This document shows, one piece after another, positions 14,569-26,056 of a stretch of 32,324 nt of DNA. A model generated the notes under the pieces. The model made no database searches and was not told where the DNA came from. It saw only the letters and a list, made by a program, of their open reading frames with translations. Every line of letters begins with the position of its first letter. Within the stretch, counting starts at the first letter, position 1. The position numbers were made by a program, and so were the translations under genes. The DNA is from a virus: the IMG/VR virus record IMGVR_UViG_3300033146_000555, positions 1 through 32,324 of that record; one strand, 5' to 3'.

Positions 14569-15573
14569 TTATGGTGTAAATTCTTTTATCGTCATACTAC
14601 AACAACCAACACTCCCATAACTCGTTCCATCCCCTTGATTAAGCGTTACATTTGTCGTTCCAGTAGCCACCGCAACTCGAACTTTAAACGTAGTTGCCGA
14701 AGTAGAACCCGCTACCACCTTATGAGAAAAAGTCATAGAAAATCTACTCGTTCCAGAAGCGTCAGATATCCCTTGACTTGTCCATGCAATCGCATCTACC
14801 CCAGAATCCCTAAACAATGTCGCAATCGCAAATGTTCCATTACTCGCAGGTAAGGTCCCCGCTACAGTTACTGTTACTTCTAATATATTTGATGAATCAT
14901 CTGGGGTAATAGAAGTATCAATCTGACTATATGCACCACCTTCATCGTTCTGGGGAATGGTATTATCATTAGGAATAGCTTTTGCAACCACAATAGTTCG
15001 GGCAGTTGGGTCTTGAGTATACTCCATATTTACCATAATCGCATTAGGACCTGTAGGTCCAGTCGGTCCAGTCGGTCCAGTCGGCCCTGTTGGTCCAGTC
15101 GGCCCAGTCGGCCCCCCAGATGGACCTGTTGGTCCAGTCGGCCCAATCGGTCCCCCAGATGGACCTGTTGGTCCAGTCGGTCCTGTGATTAACTCAACGT
15201 TTTCAATCTCTCCATGAACCTGTTGTACTTGTCTTACAATCCTGTCCATTCCTTCTTCTAATGATTCTTCCCTTAAATTTCCATCAGTGGGGATATCAAC
15301 TGTTTGAGTATATGCAATATCAGAATCCATTACCACCCAATCATCTGATGTAGGAGCCACAAGTAAAAAAGTAATCGTTCCACCTTCTGCATTCGGACTG
15401 ATAGTTACTTCATAATCTACCCCCAATGTCTGAAGAGTTTGTACCCCTGTTGATTTATTTTCCAAATTTACCGTGATATCAGAATCAGTATAAATCTTAA
15501 AATCAAAACTAAATTCTAATGTCGCACCATCGCCTGAAACCTTTGCCTGAATTGATTGATTAGATATAGTCAT
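14569..15573 (-). CDS. tail fibre with T7 gp17-like anchor and collagen-like shaft (334 aa)
   Basis: Residues 1-125 match the N-terminal anchor of podovirus fibres: a first strand set through [17 protein letters not shown], then [23 protein letters not shown] and the helix [24 protein letters not shown]. Residues 131-173 are a collagen-like Gly-Pro-Thr shaft with two GPSGGP breaks. Residues 178-334 form a beta-sandwich tip. It should attach to the tail tubular proteins and carry or anchor the other fibre proteins downstream. The start at 15573 overlaps the stop of the ejection protein (TAATG) with GGGGG upstream; the longer reading from 15636 is rejected. Confidence 0.87.
   Translation of the reverse strand: MTISNQSIQAKVSGDGATLEFSFDFKIYTDSDITVNLENKSTGVQTLQTLGVDYEVTISPNAEGGTITFLLVAPTSDDWVVMDSDIAYTQTVDIPTDGNLREESLEEGMDRIVRQVQQVHGEIENVELITGPTGPTGPSGGPIGPTGPTGPSGGPTGPTGPTGPTGPTGPTGPTGPNAIMVNMEYTQDPTARTIVVAKAIPNDNTIPQNDEGGAYSQIDTSITPDDSSNILEVTVTVAGTLPASNGTFAIATLFRDSGVDAIAWTSQGISDASGTSRFSMTFSHKVVAGSTSATTFKVRVAVATGTTNVTLNQGDGTSYGSVGCCSMTIKEFTP
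15055..15183 (-). repeat. collagen-like GPT repeat tract
   Basis: Imperfect 9-bp period (GGTCC/TGTTGG-type units on the + strand) encoding Gly-Pro-Thr/Ser triplets, residues 131-173 of the fibre. Repeated DNA of this kind can change length by slippage. Confidence 0.9.
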
Positions 15574-18500
15574 TATTCCCCCTTCTCTCTGGTAGCATAA
15601 GAGGAATACCCCGCTACCATAAGTAATCGTCGCCAACTGTTTACAAAACTTCCTTCTGCATTCTCCTCAACTGCACCCACAACTCCTGCAACTGCATTAC
15701 TCACTGCACGAACACCCCCAGAATATACCCCACCAATAGGGGCTGTGGCTTCTGCTAAATTTGTAAGAGCATTAAAAAACTCAAACATGGTAATACCATC
15801 GCCATCACCAAGTTTTTCCATCTCACGCCAAACATCATTAATGTTTTTAAACATTGAACTGAATAAACCAAGTTGGATATCTCTTGTACTCATTCCTCTT
15901 GGTTTATTCAACTCACGCATATTTTTGGGATCAAGAACAGAATATGACGCCCACGTTGCATTCGATACCGCCCAATTAAGAATCGGACCTAAAATATATG
16001 CCCTATCAAATGGACCGATTGCAGTTTTTGCAATGTAATCTAATGTATCATCTTTATCAATTCTCATTCCGCTACTTACCAATGCAAACAATGAATTTAA
16101 TAATACCCCATAAATAAAATATGTTCTCGCAAATTTCTTGGCATTAAAATTATAGGTCCCAATATTAACCAACTCACCTAATATCTTATTCACATACTGC
16201 AACGGAGTATGAGTAAACGCAGTTAATGCTCGTGTGATTGGATTCCTACTTAACGCCGCAGTCGTCATTTCTGAATAATCAGCAGATTGTTGAGAACTGT
16301 TAATATGTTTTATCGCTTCTACTTTGGCTTGGGCAGGACTCATAGTTTTTAAATTATGTTGATACACTGCCCAGCCATTCATAATAACCCCTGCCATATC
16401 ACCCATCTGAGTTAATCGATACATATAATTATTAAATGTAATATCACGAAGTGATTGTTTCAATGTCTTTCTCGTACCAATCATATCCCCATACTCTTCT
16501 GTAATCTCTCGTAAATCTCTTGATATCCCTCTTCGTTTCCCACGTTCTGCAAAATATGGATCGTTTAAAAACTCCGATAATCTCCCATCTTCCATCGCTT
16601 TTGGGATGTCCATAAGTGAGGTAAAATAATCACCAACAGAAACAATATCCATTGCCGCAAACCCAGAGGTTAACTGTTTGAAAAACAACACTGGTTTAAT
16701 CGCAAACTGCATCTTGTTAAAATTGGTAATCGCTTTATTAAAATATGGAGTTAAATCCGATCCTTCGGTATACGTAGAATTTCTAGCCAACACGTCAACA
16801 AATCGTTTCATGTTCTTATAAAAACTCTTTCCGTGAATCCTCTCAATCTCAGCACGAACCCTATGATTATTGGTAATCGTTTGAACCCTGTCCATGGTCT
16901 CACTCATTCCAATATAATATGACATATCCCTAATATATCTATTAGTCTTATTAAAATCTGCGATATCAATTAACGGTTTATCACTTCCTACTTGTCGTTT
17001 AAGATATGACGGATCCCCAGATTTTCCTTTTGGTTGGGCACCAATAACCAATGATTCCATACTCTCATTCTTAATATCAAATCCCTCTCGAAGAATAGGG
17101 GAATAAAAATCTCGTCTGGGTAAATCTACTCCGTTTTTCTTTCGGTATATCTTATTTACTTGTTCATACATCTGATTGTATATCTCAAGTTGAGCGTGAA
17201 TATATTTAACATCAGAAATAGTAAGAGAATCTTCTATTTGTTGTGCAAATTCATCACTCCAATTTAACGCTTCTTTTCCCTCAGGACTTAACCATACCAT
17301 ATACTTATCCCTAGTTACTGCGCAATTTTTATCCCAAATAACTTTACCACTTTCATCAGTCAACGTAATCATATCGTAACTATCAAAGGCAAGTTTTTTA
17401 AATAATAAATAATTATTTTTCAAATTAAAAATCTCTTTACCTGCAGTATCCAACAGCCCTTCAAAATAAGAACGATGAGCTTCTGCAATTCTTAAACTGG
17501 GGAATACATCCATTGCATGTTTAAAGAAAGAAGACCCTGTTTCATTTGACAATCCTCTTACCAATGACCCGATAAAAGTATTATAGTTTCCCGTTAATGC
17601 TAAAAGATGATTCGTAACACCCTCAAAAAATCTCCCCATATCAGTTTTTGCACGAGGTTCTGTTTGTCGAAGTTCAGAAACCGACCGATCAATTTGTCGT
17701 TTTGTTTCTTCCGCTTTTACTTTGTTCTCCGTTATACTGGCAAGACGCCCCTGCTCAACAAATCTTCTGAGTTGCTTTTCTACCCAAGCATAATCTCTCA
17801 CCGTCATATCTTGTCCGTATTTATTTTTCCCTGTCTTTAACATAGCTGCAAAAACTCGCATTGTTCCTTTCGCATCTCCTAAATTATCTGCTTCTTTCCG
17901 AGTATTTAAATCTTTCTCCCGCATTGCTTCCAAAAAATAATTTGCAATCTTTTGAGACTGATAAGGAAGTTTCCCTTTCTTCCTTGTCTTTCGTTCTCCC
18001 ACTTTCATTGTCGCAATCGCACTATCAATCGACTTTTGAAAAATACCTTTATAATTCTCATCAATCATATTCTGTACTAGTTTCCGGATATCTGGAAGTC
18101 TCTTTTCCAACTGAGTAGCAGAATTAACATTTTTTAATCTTCCAAATAATTGACGCCGTTGGTTCAATGATAGTTCAGGTCGATTGATTAAAGTTTGAAG
18201 TACTGTTTTTATAAACTTAAATTCGTCTTTCACCATTTTCTTGCCAAGTCTAAAATTGCTGTCTACATTTGCAAGTAATTGGTCGATATGATTAGCAACC
18301 ACTTGTTCTATCATTTTTGCAGGGATAGTGATATTTGACTTCCCATCTATATGAACACCATTAGGATCTTGTGTGATTGCTGCGTATTCCACAAATAATT
18401 GAACGTATTTTTCTGAAAGTTTTTGTAATGTTTTGTTAGGTACGTTTTTTGACCCCTTATAATTACGAGCTTTTCGTACTTTCATTAGAGTGAAAATCTG

Positions 18501-20051
18501 TTTCCGAAGGGCAGTGGTTTTTTCTCTAATATATCGTAGTCTCCCCCTTACTACTTTCTTATATGTCGAACCTAATTTCCCACTTATTTTTGACACAACG
18601 GGTTCATAGTCAGGGAGTTCTGATCCTATTTTCTCCGTCAATTTCTCCGTCAATTTCTCCGTCTCATCTATAGTAGTTTGTGCTTTCTGTGCCTTCTCCC
18701 CACCTCTTACTTTAGAAGTTGGGGGTTTCTGGGCTTGTTCTTTATTCACCTCGGAAACTGATTCCTCATGGATTTGATTAAGCATACTAGTTAATGGATC
18801 TTGACTCTCTTTATACCTCTGTTGTGCATCCTCAAGATCAGAAGAAGATATCGCACGACCATGAGACGCTAAGTCTGCAATATCCCGAAGTTCAGTATAT
18901 GTTTGGTTTACCACATCCCCAAAACCTGCTTCCTCACCCATTGTGTCCAATATCTTAACTTGAGCTTTCTGCATCGCATGGTCAACCATTTTTGTTGCCT
19001 TAGCTCTATCTGCTTTAAACCTAAACATTGTATGCCTAATAGCTTGCGCTCGTTGAGGAATCGCAACTGCACTCACCATTCCACCACCAGAAAATGCACC
19101 CACTGCACCCGCATAAATAACTTGAGATAAAAAACTAAGAAATGTTAAACCTTTTTGAGCACCTGTTGCTTTTCCTGCCACAAGTTCAATAGCGGTCTGA
19201 AACGCTTCTGTCCCACCTTCAGCTACTACAGTAGAAAGTATATGTTTGGAAACTACACTTAACCCTTTTTTCACTGTCTTATCAAACACTTTCATCAATC
19301 CAAACTTCTCAGCTTCATTTACCACAACACCAGTAAATACACTCCATGCAAACGCAGTGTCAACATCAGTCCCCGCCAAAACTGCATTCGCCCCAACACT
19401 CGCCCCAGATTGTACAGAAAACACCCCCGCTGCAAATTCAGGACCGCCAACTGCACTCAATCCCAATGAAAGAATTAACGAAGACGCAACATCTCCCGCA
19501 AACATCGCAGCTTTATTGGTAACTGGATGCTCTTCTTGTCTCTCTTTAATCGCATTCTTCGATACATCCGCCATATATAACCCAAAATTAACTAACTTAT
19601 CACCATACATCTGATTAACTTTAGCGTATTCACCCTCACTTATTCTCAATATATCTCGCTCTATTCTCCCAATCTTTCGAGAGAATGCCGTTAACCCCAT
19701 TTCTAACGTCTTAGTAGAATCTATCATATCTAATGGAGTCCTCATCGTTCGTACTAATAACTCTTCCATTCCATGTTTCTTAATAGACGCACCTTCCATA
19801 ATCGCTACGTTCCCAATATCTTGAGGAACATTAAGAGCCACACCACGATAGGTTTGTTCTATTGCTTGAGGCATAAATCCACCATTAAACACCGCAGTAA
19901 GTTGAGATACAGGAGTAACTGGGTTATATTCATCTTGTAAATAATAATCTTTTTTATTGATACTATTAGTATGATAAAACCTGTTACGGATAGGATCGGG
20001 GAGATTTGCCCCCATTCCTAAATATCCTTTGTTAACCTTTATCTCACTCAT
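15573..20051 (-). CDS. very large internal virion / DNA ejection protein (1492 aa)
   Basis: Third and largest of three consecutive internal virion proteins, in the position of T7 gp16, which forms the DNA translocation channel across the cell envelope. Residues about 185-330 are Ala/Gly-rich and hydrophobic, likely to enter membrane. Long Lys/Glu-rich helical stretches follow (about 350-800), and a second, mixed region ends the protein. There is a small (EKLT)n repeat near residue 466-474. No transglycosylase motif was recognised, so peptidoglycan cutting is not asserted. The start overlaps the stop of the 608-aa protein (ATGA). The family is recognised from size, context and composition, not from a motif. 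Confidence 0.85.
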   Translation of the reverse strand: MSEIKVNKGYLGMGANLPDPIRNRFYHTNSINKKDYYLQDEYNPVTPVSQLTAVFNGGFMPQAIEQTYRGVALNVPQDIGNVAIMEGASIKKHGMEELLVRTMRTPLDMIDSTKTLEMGLTAFSRKIGRIERDILRISEGEYAKVNQMYGDKLVNFGLYMADVSKNAIKERQEEHPVTNKAAMFAGDVASSLILSLGLSAVGGPEFAAGVFSVQSGASVGANAVLAGTDVDTAFAWSVFTGVVVNEAEKFGLMKVFDKTVKKGLSVVSKHILSTVVAEGGTEAFQTAIELVAGKATGAQKGLTFLSFLSQVIYAGAVGAFSGGGMVSAVAIPQRAQAIRHTMFRFKADRAKATKMVDHAMQKAQVKILDTMGEEAGFGDVVNQTYTELRDIADLASHGRAISSSDLEDAQQRYKESQDPLTSMLNQIHEESVSEVNKEQAQKPPTSKVRGGEKAQKAQTTIDETEKLTEKLTEKIGSELPDYEPVVSKISGKLGSTYKKVVRGRLRYIREKTTALRKQIFTLMKVRKARNYKGSKNVPNKTLQKLSEKYVQLFVEYAAITQDPNGVHIDGKSNITIPAKMIEQVVANHIDQLLANVDSNFRLGKKMVKDEFKFIKTVLQTLINRPELSLNQRRQLFGRLKNVNSATQLEKRLPDIRKLVQNMIDENYKGIFQKSIDSAIATMKVGERKTRKKGKLPYQSQKIANYFLEAMREKDLNTRKEADNLGDAKGTMRVFAAMLKTGKNKYGQDMTVRDYAWVEKQLRRFVEQGRLASITENKVKAEETKRQIDRSVSELRQTEPRAKTDMGRFFEGVTNHLLALTGNYNTFIGSLVRGLSNETGSSFFKHAMDVFPSLRIAEAHRSYFEGLLDTAGKEIFNLKNNYLLFKKLAFDSYDMITLTDESGKVIWDKNCAVTRDKYMVWLSPEGKEALNWSDEFAQQIEDSLTISDVKYIHAQLEIYNQMYEQVNKIYRKKNGVDLPRRDFYSPILREGFDIKNESMESLVIGAQPKGKSGDPSYLKRQVGSDKPLIDIADFNKTNRYIRDMSYYIGMSETMDRVQTITNNHRVRAEIERIHGKSFYKNMKRFVDVLARNSTYTEGSDLTPYFNKAITNFNKMQFAIKPVLFFKQLTSGFAAMDIVSVGDYFTSLMDIPKAMEDGRLSEFLNDPYFAERGKRRGISRDLREITEEYGDMIGTRKTLKQSLRDITFNNYMYRLTQMGDMAGVIMNGWAVYQHNLKTMSPAQAKVEAIKHINSSQQSADYSEMTTAALSRNPITRALTAFTHTPLQYVNKILGELVNIGTYNFNAKKFARTYFIYGVLLNSLFALVSSGMRIDKDDTLDYIAKTAIGPFDRAYILGPILNWAVSNATWASYSVLDPKNMRELNKPRGMSTRDIQLGLFSSMFKNINDVWREMEKLGDGDGITMFEFFNALTNLAEATAPIGGVYSGGVRAVSNAVAGVVGAVEENAEGSFVNSWRRLLMVAGYSSYATREKGE
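18630..18663 (-). repeat. 12-bp tandem repeat, about 2.8 copies
   Basis: A 12-bp unit repeated in frame inside the ejection-protein gene, encoding EKLT units. It is a small likely slippage product in a Lys/Glu-rich linker. Confidence 0.9.
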
Positions 20052-21874
20052 AAATTATTCACCGCCTCTTGTAACCCCTCAGGAGTTTCAACTATTGGTT
20101 CCCCACTATCATTATCAAACCCAACAAACTTAACCGCACGCCCATTTGAATTAACATAATCCCCGGGTTTTGCACCCGCAAATGCTGGACTTCTTCTCAT
20201 ATTCATTGCATTTTTTATAGACGCAATCATACCCTGAACCATCTCTTCTGATGGCTCAATATCTAATTCATCTACCCATGTTGCAAGACGTGTCATCATT
20301 TGAGACTGGAGTTTATCTCTTGTTATTCTTCTCTCTTGATCACTACCATATACCATCATACTATGTGTGTATCTACCAAAAGCATTGTACCCATCAGTAA
20401 ACCAATTTCTCCCATAACTTGTAACCCTATCATAATTATTTGCCGTACTTAACGGACCTGTAAATTTAGCAACCAATAACTGTGCGTCTTTATTGGTAAG
20501 TTTTCCCTGAGCTCTCGCAGATAATATCTTCCCTTTAATCTCGTATAAACTCTTCATGTATTCGGAAATAGTTGCCCCCGCTTTTATATTCTCTTTACCC
20601 TCTTTTGACCCACTCTTAAACATCGGAACACCTGCTCTATCCAATACATAATTCGCAACAGTGGAAATAGGAAATAACGACCCAATAGGATTAGCTAACT
20701 CATAAACCCCTAAACCACCTGCATTTTTTTGCTTAGTAACTACATCTGCTCCCATTTGAAGAACAGTCTCTTTCTTATCACCAGAAGAAAATGGACTTAA
20801 TGTGTTTTTGATATCAGTTATCAATTCCATCTTTACCACTTCATCGGTCTGATATAAACTGTCATTTACGTTGCTTGCGATCTTTACCAAATCACTATAT
20901 AAATTAACTGCAGTTTGAGACTGTTCAATTACTTGATCATTCACTCCCTTTATATTTGACGCTTTCAACTGGGCTAATGTGTTCTTCTCCATTTGATACA
21001 AATTCTGCATATCACTTAAACCAAATCCACTCTCCTGTGAAAAAATCTTGTTCGTTAAATCAATCGCTTTCTCATCGTCTGACATCAATTTCTTAAACCC
21101 TAAACTTACTCCCATATTCTTAAAACTCTTATCCATAGATTTCGTAATCTTATTAAAGTCTTGGGTCCCAATCATTTTCTTTAACGTATTCGCATACTCT
21201 TTATTGGTTTCTAAATCTGACCAAAACTTAACAGGGTTCCCACCATTTTCAAAATCTAATCGGGCTAACATATGAGACTTAGCTATACTAGACTTTTGAG
21301 CTTTTGTCTTTGCAGAATATGACGCAGGGGTAACAAGTGGTCTATACGTCAACGCACTCTCTTTATACTCAGAAACTATATCCATAAATCCAGAAACATC
21401 AAATGTCTGAGACGCAATTAAACTCGCACCAGTTCCAAGTTCCGCAAAACCCTCTAACGCATTCCTGTTTTGTAAATTCATTACCCAATTAGTGTTCTTT
21501 ACTGATTGCTGAACTTGATGATGAGAAATTAACTTATCAAATTTTAACCCAACTCTACTTGGAAGACTTTCTTTTATCCCCTGAGAAATAACTTCCGCCC
21601 GAGAAGTATACTCCTGATGAAATGTCAATGGATCAACATTGGGGTCTGTCATATATTGTTTTTGAAGTTGAGCAGATTGGATAGCGTCTTTTACTACAAA
21701 TCCATTATACGCTTTCATCGCTTGAGCATTATCTAACGCATCTTGTCGCTGTTTCATCGCAACACCAAATGTGGAAACTGCACTGCCAATGATTGAACCC
21801 GCTTGACTTTGACGAGGGGCATTCGTTACTGATGACGCTAATTGTCTTCTTTGATACTCATTTATTTTTCCCAT
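20048..21874 (-). CDS. internal virion protein (608 aa, T7 gp15 position)
   Basis: Mostly helical, Gln/Lys-rich protein. It starts MGKINEYQRRQLASSVTNAPRQ and continues through QAGSIIGSAVSTFGVAMKQRQDALDNAQAM, a pattern seen in podovirus inner core proteins. It lies between the 151-aa and 1492-aa proteins, matching the order of T7 gp14-gp15-gp16, and would form part of the ejectosome. GGGGG is about 10 bases before the ATG, within the 3' end of the previous gene; its own stop overlaps the next start. Confidence 0.8.
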   Translation of the reverse strand: MGKINEYQRRQLASSVTNAPRQSQAGSIIGSAVSTFGVAMKQRQDALDNAQAMKAYNGFVVKDAIQSAQLQKQYMTDPNVDPLTFHQEYTSRAEVISQGIKESLPSRVGLKFDKLISHHQVQQSVKNTNWVMNLQNRNALEGFAELGTGASLIASQTFDVSGFMDIVSEYKESALTYRPLVTPASYSAKTKAQKSSIAKSHMLARLDFENGGNPVKFWSDLETNKEYANTLKKMIGTQDFNKITKSMDKSFKNMGVSLGFKKLMSDDEKAIDLTNKIFSQESGFGLSDMQNLYQMEKNTLAQLKASNIKGVNDQVIEQSQTAVNLYSDLVKIASNVNDSLYQTDEVVKMELITDIKNTLSPFSSGDKKETVLQMGADVVTKQKNAGGLGVYELANPIGSLFPISTVANYVLDRAGVPMFKSGSKEGKENIKAGATISEYMKSLYEIKGKILSARAQGKLTNKDAQLLVAKFTGPLSTANNYDRVTSYGRNWFTDGYNAFGRYTHSMMVYGSDQERRITRDKLQSQMMTRLATWVDELDIEPSEEMVQGMIASIKNAMNMRRSPAFAGAKPGDYVNSNGRAVKFVGFDNDSGEPIVETPEGLQEAVNNL

Positions 21875-21876
21875 GA

Positions 21877-22332
21877 TTAAATAACCCCCGCAGTTAATAT
21901 AGACGCTCCCGCATTTACTATCCCGCCAATTAACGCCGCTCTTCCCTCATCTCGAATTATATTCGCTTGACGATATGCGTAATCACGCCTAGCTCTTCCT
22001 CGCTCTTCTACTGCTCTTGCTTCTGTATTCGCATACTTCTTTGTCTGTGCCATGGTAATTAACGCAGACCCTACAATCTCAACCCCAGACCCAATATATT
22101 GTAAGGATTGACTCGCAGCAAAACTCTCCCCCTCTTCTCGAATTATAGACGCATCTCGTAATGATTCTTTCAACGCCAACAAACCCTGATACTCAATCTC
22201 TTGGGATTGCTGTTTTGATGCCTTAAATTTCGAATACCCAGAAAAAAGACTCCCAGCACCTGTAACCAATGAACCAAACGATAAATTGTTCATCGAATCC
22301 TTAAACATATTATTACTAAACATGTTTGTCAT
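21877..22332 (-). CDS. internal virion protein (151 aa, T7 gp14-like)
   Basis: Small protein with an N-terminal Gly/Ser segment, a charged coiled-coil middle (ASKQQSQEIEYQGLLALKESLRDASIIREEGE) and a C-terminal hydrophobic GGIVNAGASILTAGVI. This is the usual composition of gp14-type proteins, which insert in the outer membrane during DNA ejection. Its position directly after tail tubular B and before the two large inner proteins supports this. GGAG is 8 bases before the ATG, overlapping the TTB stop region. Confidence 0.85.
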   Translation of the reverse strand: MTNMFSNNMFKDSMNNLSFGSLVTGAGSLFSGYSKFKASKQQSQEIEYQGLLALKESLRDASIIREEGESFAASQSLQYIGSGVEIVGSALITMAQTKKYANTEARAVEERGRARRDYAYRQANIIRDEGRAALIGGIVNAGASILTAGVI

Positions 22333-22334
22333 TT

Positions 22335-25325
22335 TTAGTTCTCCTCACTCACTTCCATATCCATTGACATCGCATTTATTGTGCATGGATAAGGCAATGT
22401 TTGAATAATCCACATTGACCTTTGTTCACCAAAACTATCAAACCCCGGCTGTTCAATCGCACCATTAAATAATAATGGGGGGCGGTCGGTATATTGAGTT
22501 CCGTTTCTAAATCCAATCTGTTGCATATCATAAGGGTCCACTCCATAAGAAACTCCCAATACATTTCGAAACATAAGATTAACTTTATTGATAGACTTTA
22601 AATGCCCGACCGTAACCCCAGTGGTCATAAGAAGTTCCATTGGCATCGTCTTTACACGACCAAAATACGATAACCCAATAATCGCATAGGTTACTTGATA
22701 ATCTAAAGAAATCACCCCACCAGATACCACACAATCAGGATGAACACCACCATCAGTTAATACTGATACTGTCTCGCCCTCTAAATGATTTAACCCAGAT
22801 ATCGTGTCTTGTGTGAAATACCACTGACCATCAGTTAATGTAGCAGTAGAAACAAAGTCCTGAAGAATATCACACTTGACTTCTGTTTCCGATATATACT
22901 CAACAATTTTTGCAATTCCCTGTTCATCTCCATCTAAATATTTTACTTGAATTCTTCGAAGTAAATCAGAACTACTAAACATTGACGCACTCGCAGTAAA
23001 AGTTACCCCACTGCCAGTGGTCGCACTCGGAGTAATCTCATAACTTTGACTAGTATCTAATACCAAACTACTGTCTAAATGATTCTGTCTTTTCTGAGAA
23101 TAAAACATCTTATTCCTAAATGTCTCATCATCACTATCTCGAGCAGTTGAAGTCGACCCGGTAAAATAATCTGTCCTATCAGGAATAACAACGTTCTTTG
23201 CCATATACTCAACGTACCTACGAGTAACCCCATTGACTACTCTTGTTACTCCTACCCATACTCTGTCTTTATTGTCATCTTGAGGTTGGGTGCCTACGGT
23301 AAATACATCACCGTCTCCACCCAATAAATGTTCGTTCCATGCGGATATACCTTCAGTATCACTATACACAAATGATAATAACCGACCATCCCCAGTTACA
23401 CACCAAACTTGATTTGGATTCCCTTGTTGATACGCAATCTGAGTTATCCCATCTCTAGTAATCTCATCAGATTGTAACGTCTCATCATCTGATCTAAACC
23501 CATCACTAAATAATGTATATTTAAAACTGTAAACTACTTCACCACCACGTTGAACATAAATAATATCAGTACCAAAATTAATCGGCATAATATCCGCAAC
23601 ACCAAAATTATCAACTGGAAATGATTTGATCGAAGTACCAGAAATAGGGGTGGTGTCTGAACCACCGTTTACTTTTAACATCCCCGCATATGTCCCCACC
23701 GCAAGAAATTGACGAGTACCCATAAAAAATCTTATCCTATCCACCGAAGAAGTTGACGCTGAAGTTAACGCATAAGCTACCGCATCATCATCGTTTGCAC
23801 CTACCGTAAAATCTTCATACCTTGGCTCCCCAGTTGAAGTATCAGGAGCCCTTGAACCAAACAATAAATCAGGATCATTTACACTACCACCATGAAATAC
23901 ACGACCACCGTAAAACCCCACTGTCGCAGGGGCATTGCCCTTTTTTAAACATACACCACCAGAAATATATGTAGTGTATCTTGTAGTATCAATACCAATA
24001 GTGTAATTTGTAGCGTTAATAACCGTAATAGTAAATACTATATGATTAACTTCTGTCATTCCTGTTATATCTTCAATCAATATCTCATCACCAGTAGAAA
24101 ATCCATGGTTTGACCCAGTAGTTACTTGCCCTGGATTATTCTGCGAAATGTTGGTGATCTGAATCTGTTCGAATGGGTCATTGGTCCGGGTATACGTTTC
24201 CAATGTCCACGTTCCATCTCCCAATCGAGTAAGTTTTCTCGGGGCATAATCAGGGTGATCAATATACATAATATCCGCTTTTTGTGCAAATTTTAACTGT
24301 TTAAGATCATTTTCAAGGTAGGGAGATGCAATCTCGTATACTCGGGAAACCGTTCCACCCGACACATAAGCGTCATATCCAGTAGTGTCAATATCGTTTC
24401 CGTCTTGATCAGTAAGGTTAAATGTCTCATCGTCTGCAATCGTAAATTGAGTATGAATATTATTTAACTGCGGAGTTGCATTCACATCAGAAGTATGAAG
24501 AAATGCCTTAAATTTAAACGTTCCACTTGTACCAATACTCGCAATGTTAGTGTTTACATCACTGGCTAAATTACTCTGTGCGTATGAACCATCGCTAGCA
24601 ACCCACGCAACTCCACTCCAATACTTATACGTTACCCCATCGTCAATAGATATAATATACTTAATCTCAGTATTTACTGGTTTCACTGCATCTTCAGTAA
24701 ACCCTTCTAACGCTGCAGTAAATGGGAACCCACTGTTAACTTCAATAGTAGGATCCGTAATAGGATATGGAATCCCAACTAATTTTGCCACTCCCCCAGT
24801 AACCACCACACTAGCCCCATCATAAGTGTAATTAGCTCCATTAGAATATGTCCAGTTGCGTTCAGATGTTCCACCTCTTGTCGCCCCGCTTATTAAATAA
24901 AATTGTCCGTTCAGTTCATCAGGTCCAACTAATCCATCAATATATACTTCATCACCATCTACGTAATCATGACCAACTGCAGAAATAACAACAGGGTCTG
25001 CTTGGGTAACCCCACTTATCGCAAGCCCAGTCTCCAACACCACACCATTATCCGTGAATATACGCATATACCCATCAGTAAACGAAAGAATATACGCTTC
25101 GTCATCCGCAAATGTAAATGGGATAAAATGTGCAAAATTGTTTCTTCGAGTAGTTCGAGAATATATAAACCCAGGGCGATACTCAGTAGGACCATGTAAT
25201 AAGGTAAGAAAATTCTCACCCACTAATACCCCACTCTTATATAAATCAAGATTCGGTCGGTCTTTTAGTTTTGGCGTTAAAATCCCATGACGAAAATCAT
25301 AAATTGGAATATTAAGTTCTGCCAT
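22335..25325 (-). CDS. tail tubular protein B, T7 gp12-like nozzle (996 aa)
   Basis: Forms the distal nozzle of the short tail. The N-terminus has the family signature: IYDFRHGILTPKLKDRPNLDLYKSG, a GENFLTLLHGPTEYRPGF segment and a beta-propeller-type body with Asp/Gly/Thr-rich loops. The length is somewhat greater than T7 gp12 (about 800), suggesting one or two inserted beta domains in residues 130-330. The start is ATG 25325, with GGGGGTC closely upstream; a TTG start 12 bases earlier is rejected. It overlaps the tail tubular A stop by 14 bases. Confidence 0.92.
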   Translation of the reverse strand: MAELNIPIYDFRHGILTPKLKDRPNLDLYKSGVLVGENFLTLLHGPTEYRPGFIYSRTTRRNNFAHFIPFTFADDEAYILSFTDGYMRIFTDNGVVLETGLAISGVTQADPVVISAVGHDYVDGDEVYIDGLVGPDELNGQFYLISGATRGGTSERNWTYSNGANYTYDGASVVVTGGVAKLVGIPYPITDPTIEVNSGFPFTAALEGFTEDAVKPVNTEIKYIISIDDGVTYKYWSGVAWVASDGSYAQSNLASDVNTNIASIGTSGTFKFKAFLHTSDVNATPQLNNIHTQFTIADDETFNLTDQDGNDIDTTGYDAYVSGGTVSRVYEIASPYLENDLKQLKFAQKADIMYIDHPDYAPRKLTRLGDGTWTLETYTRTNDPFEQIQITNISQNNPGQVTTGSNHGFSTGDEILIEDITGMTEVNHIVFTITVINATNYTIGIDTTRYTTYISGGVCLKKGNAPATVGFYGGRVFHGGSVNDPDLLFGSRAPDTSTGEPRYEDFTVGANDDDAVAYALTSASTSSVDRIRFFMGTRQFLAVGTYAGMLKVNGGSDTTPISGTSIKSFPVDNFGVADIMPINFGTDIIYVQRGGEVVYSFKYTLFSDGFRSDDETLQSDEITRDGITQIAYQQGNPNQVWCVTGDGRLLSFVYSDTEGISAWNEHLLGGDGDVFTVGTQPQDDNKDRVWVGVTRVVNGVTRRYVEYMAKNVVIPDRTDYFTGSTSTARDSDDETFRNKMFYSQKRQNHLDSSLVLDTSQSYEITPSATTGSGVTFTASASMFSSSDLLRRIQVKYLDGDEQGIAKIVEYISETEVKCDILQDFVSTATLTDGQWYFTQDTISGLNHLEGETVSVLTDGGVHPDCVVSGGVISLDYQVTYAIIGLSYFGRVKTMPMELLMTTGVTVGHLKSINKVNLMFRNVLGVSYGVDPYDMQQIGFRNGTQYTDRPPLLFNGAIEQPGFDSFGEQRSMWIIQTLPYPCTINAMSMDMEVSEEN

Positions 25326-25962
25326 TTTGACCCCCAAATAACCCAGAAGTAGATGACCCCTTATATACTCTTCTACCCGCTAACATTTTACTCTCTCGAT
25401 ACGCAACAGGTGGATTAGACTTTCCATTCTTCGCTTTAGCGTTTAATTCAGATCGCTTTAACCCGTTCTCAATCCGTACTAAAAGAGAAGTGTTACCTGT
25501 GAGTTTATATGCCACTTCCAGTGCCAACGCATACGCAAGATATATCTTAAACGATGGGCTAAACTTTACCACTTCTTGACAATCATATACATACCCCACA
25601 TCTAACGATTCCCCACCATCATTGTCAATCAATAAATTACCGTCTTCTATCATGTAATCCCAACGAGATAACGGATAATCCCAATATCGAATAAACCCCA
25701 ATGAAAGATAATCGTTAGGAAGAACATACGCATCGTCAAAACCAAAAGCAGGAGCGGTAGAATTTAACGGAATAGAAGCACGAGTAGAAGCAAAACCCCA
25801 AGGAAACCCTTCAAGAGCATTGCGTTTCACATCATCATACCAACGATTGCAAATCACTGCAATTTTATTGCCCGCAGGGATTTCTACGTCATTGATATTT
25901 TCTGTCTTAATTATATCAAGAGAAAGATTAACTATATCAGTAGAACTATTTGCGACTGTCAT
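25312..25962 (-). CDS. tail tubular protein A, T7 gp11-like adaptor (216 aa)
   Basis: Gatekeeper/adaptor joining portal to nozzle. The N-terminus DIVNLSLDIIKTENI, then CNRWYDDVKRNALEGFPWGFASTRASI, the YVLPNDYLSLGFI segment and the C-terminal AYALALEVAYKLTGNTSLLVRIE helix are all typical of the family, and the length is normal. AAAGGAG lies before the ATG. A perfect hairpin lies between this gene and the preceding structural gene. The overlap with tail tubular B suggests coupled expression in fixed ratio. Confidence 0.93.
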   Translation of the reverse strand: MTVANSSTDIVNLSLDIIKTENINDVEIPAGNKIAVICNRWYDDVKRNALEGFPWGFASTRASIPLNSTAPAFGFDDAYVLPNDYLSLGFIRYWDYPLSRWDYMIEDGNLLIDNDGGESLDVGYVYDCQEVVKFSPSFKIYLAYALALEVAYKLTGNTSLLVRIENGLKRSELNAKAKNGKSNPPVAYRESKMLAGRRVYKGSSTSGLFGGQNGRT

Positions 25963-25986
25963 AATATCTCCTTTTTAAGGGGAGAA

Positions 25987-26014
25987 GCGTAAATAGCGAT
26001 GAGACTATTTACGC
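25987..26014 (-). promoter_or_regulatory. perfect stem-loop before tail tubular A
   Basis: A 10-bp perfect inverted repeat (25987-25996 and 26005-26014) with an 8-base loop in the 94-base gap between two structural genes. An outer stem (GGGAGAA / TTCTCCC) could extend it. No U-run follows on the - strand, so it may be an RNA-processing or stabilising element or a weak terminator. Confidence 0.6.
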
Positions 26015-26056
26015 CCAACATGACATTAGTTTTTCTCCCGAAGTTATACTAATTCC

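Noticed and set aside
15055-15183. CRISPR-like array
   Set aside because: The repeats have a 9-bp period without spacers and encode collagen-like triplets.
15574-15636. Longer N-terminus for the gp17-like fibre
   Set aside because: It would run into the ejection-protein gene; the TAATG overlap and GGGGG site support 15573.
18861-19620. Several + strand frames antisense to the internal virion genes
   Set aside because: They lack ribosome binding sites and have no recognisable protein features; they are shadows of the long - strand gene.
25326-25337. TTG start for tail tubular B
   Set aside because: ATG 25325 has GGGGGTC at suitable distance and yields the usual N-terminus.
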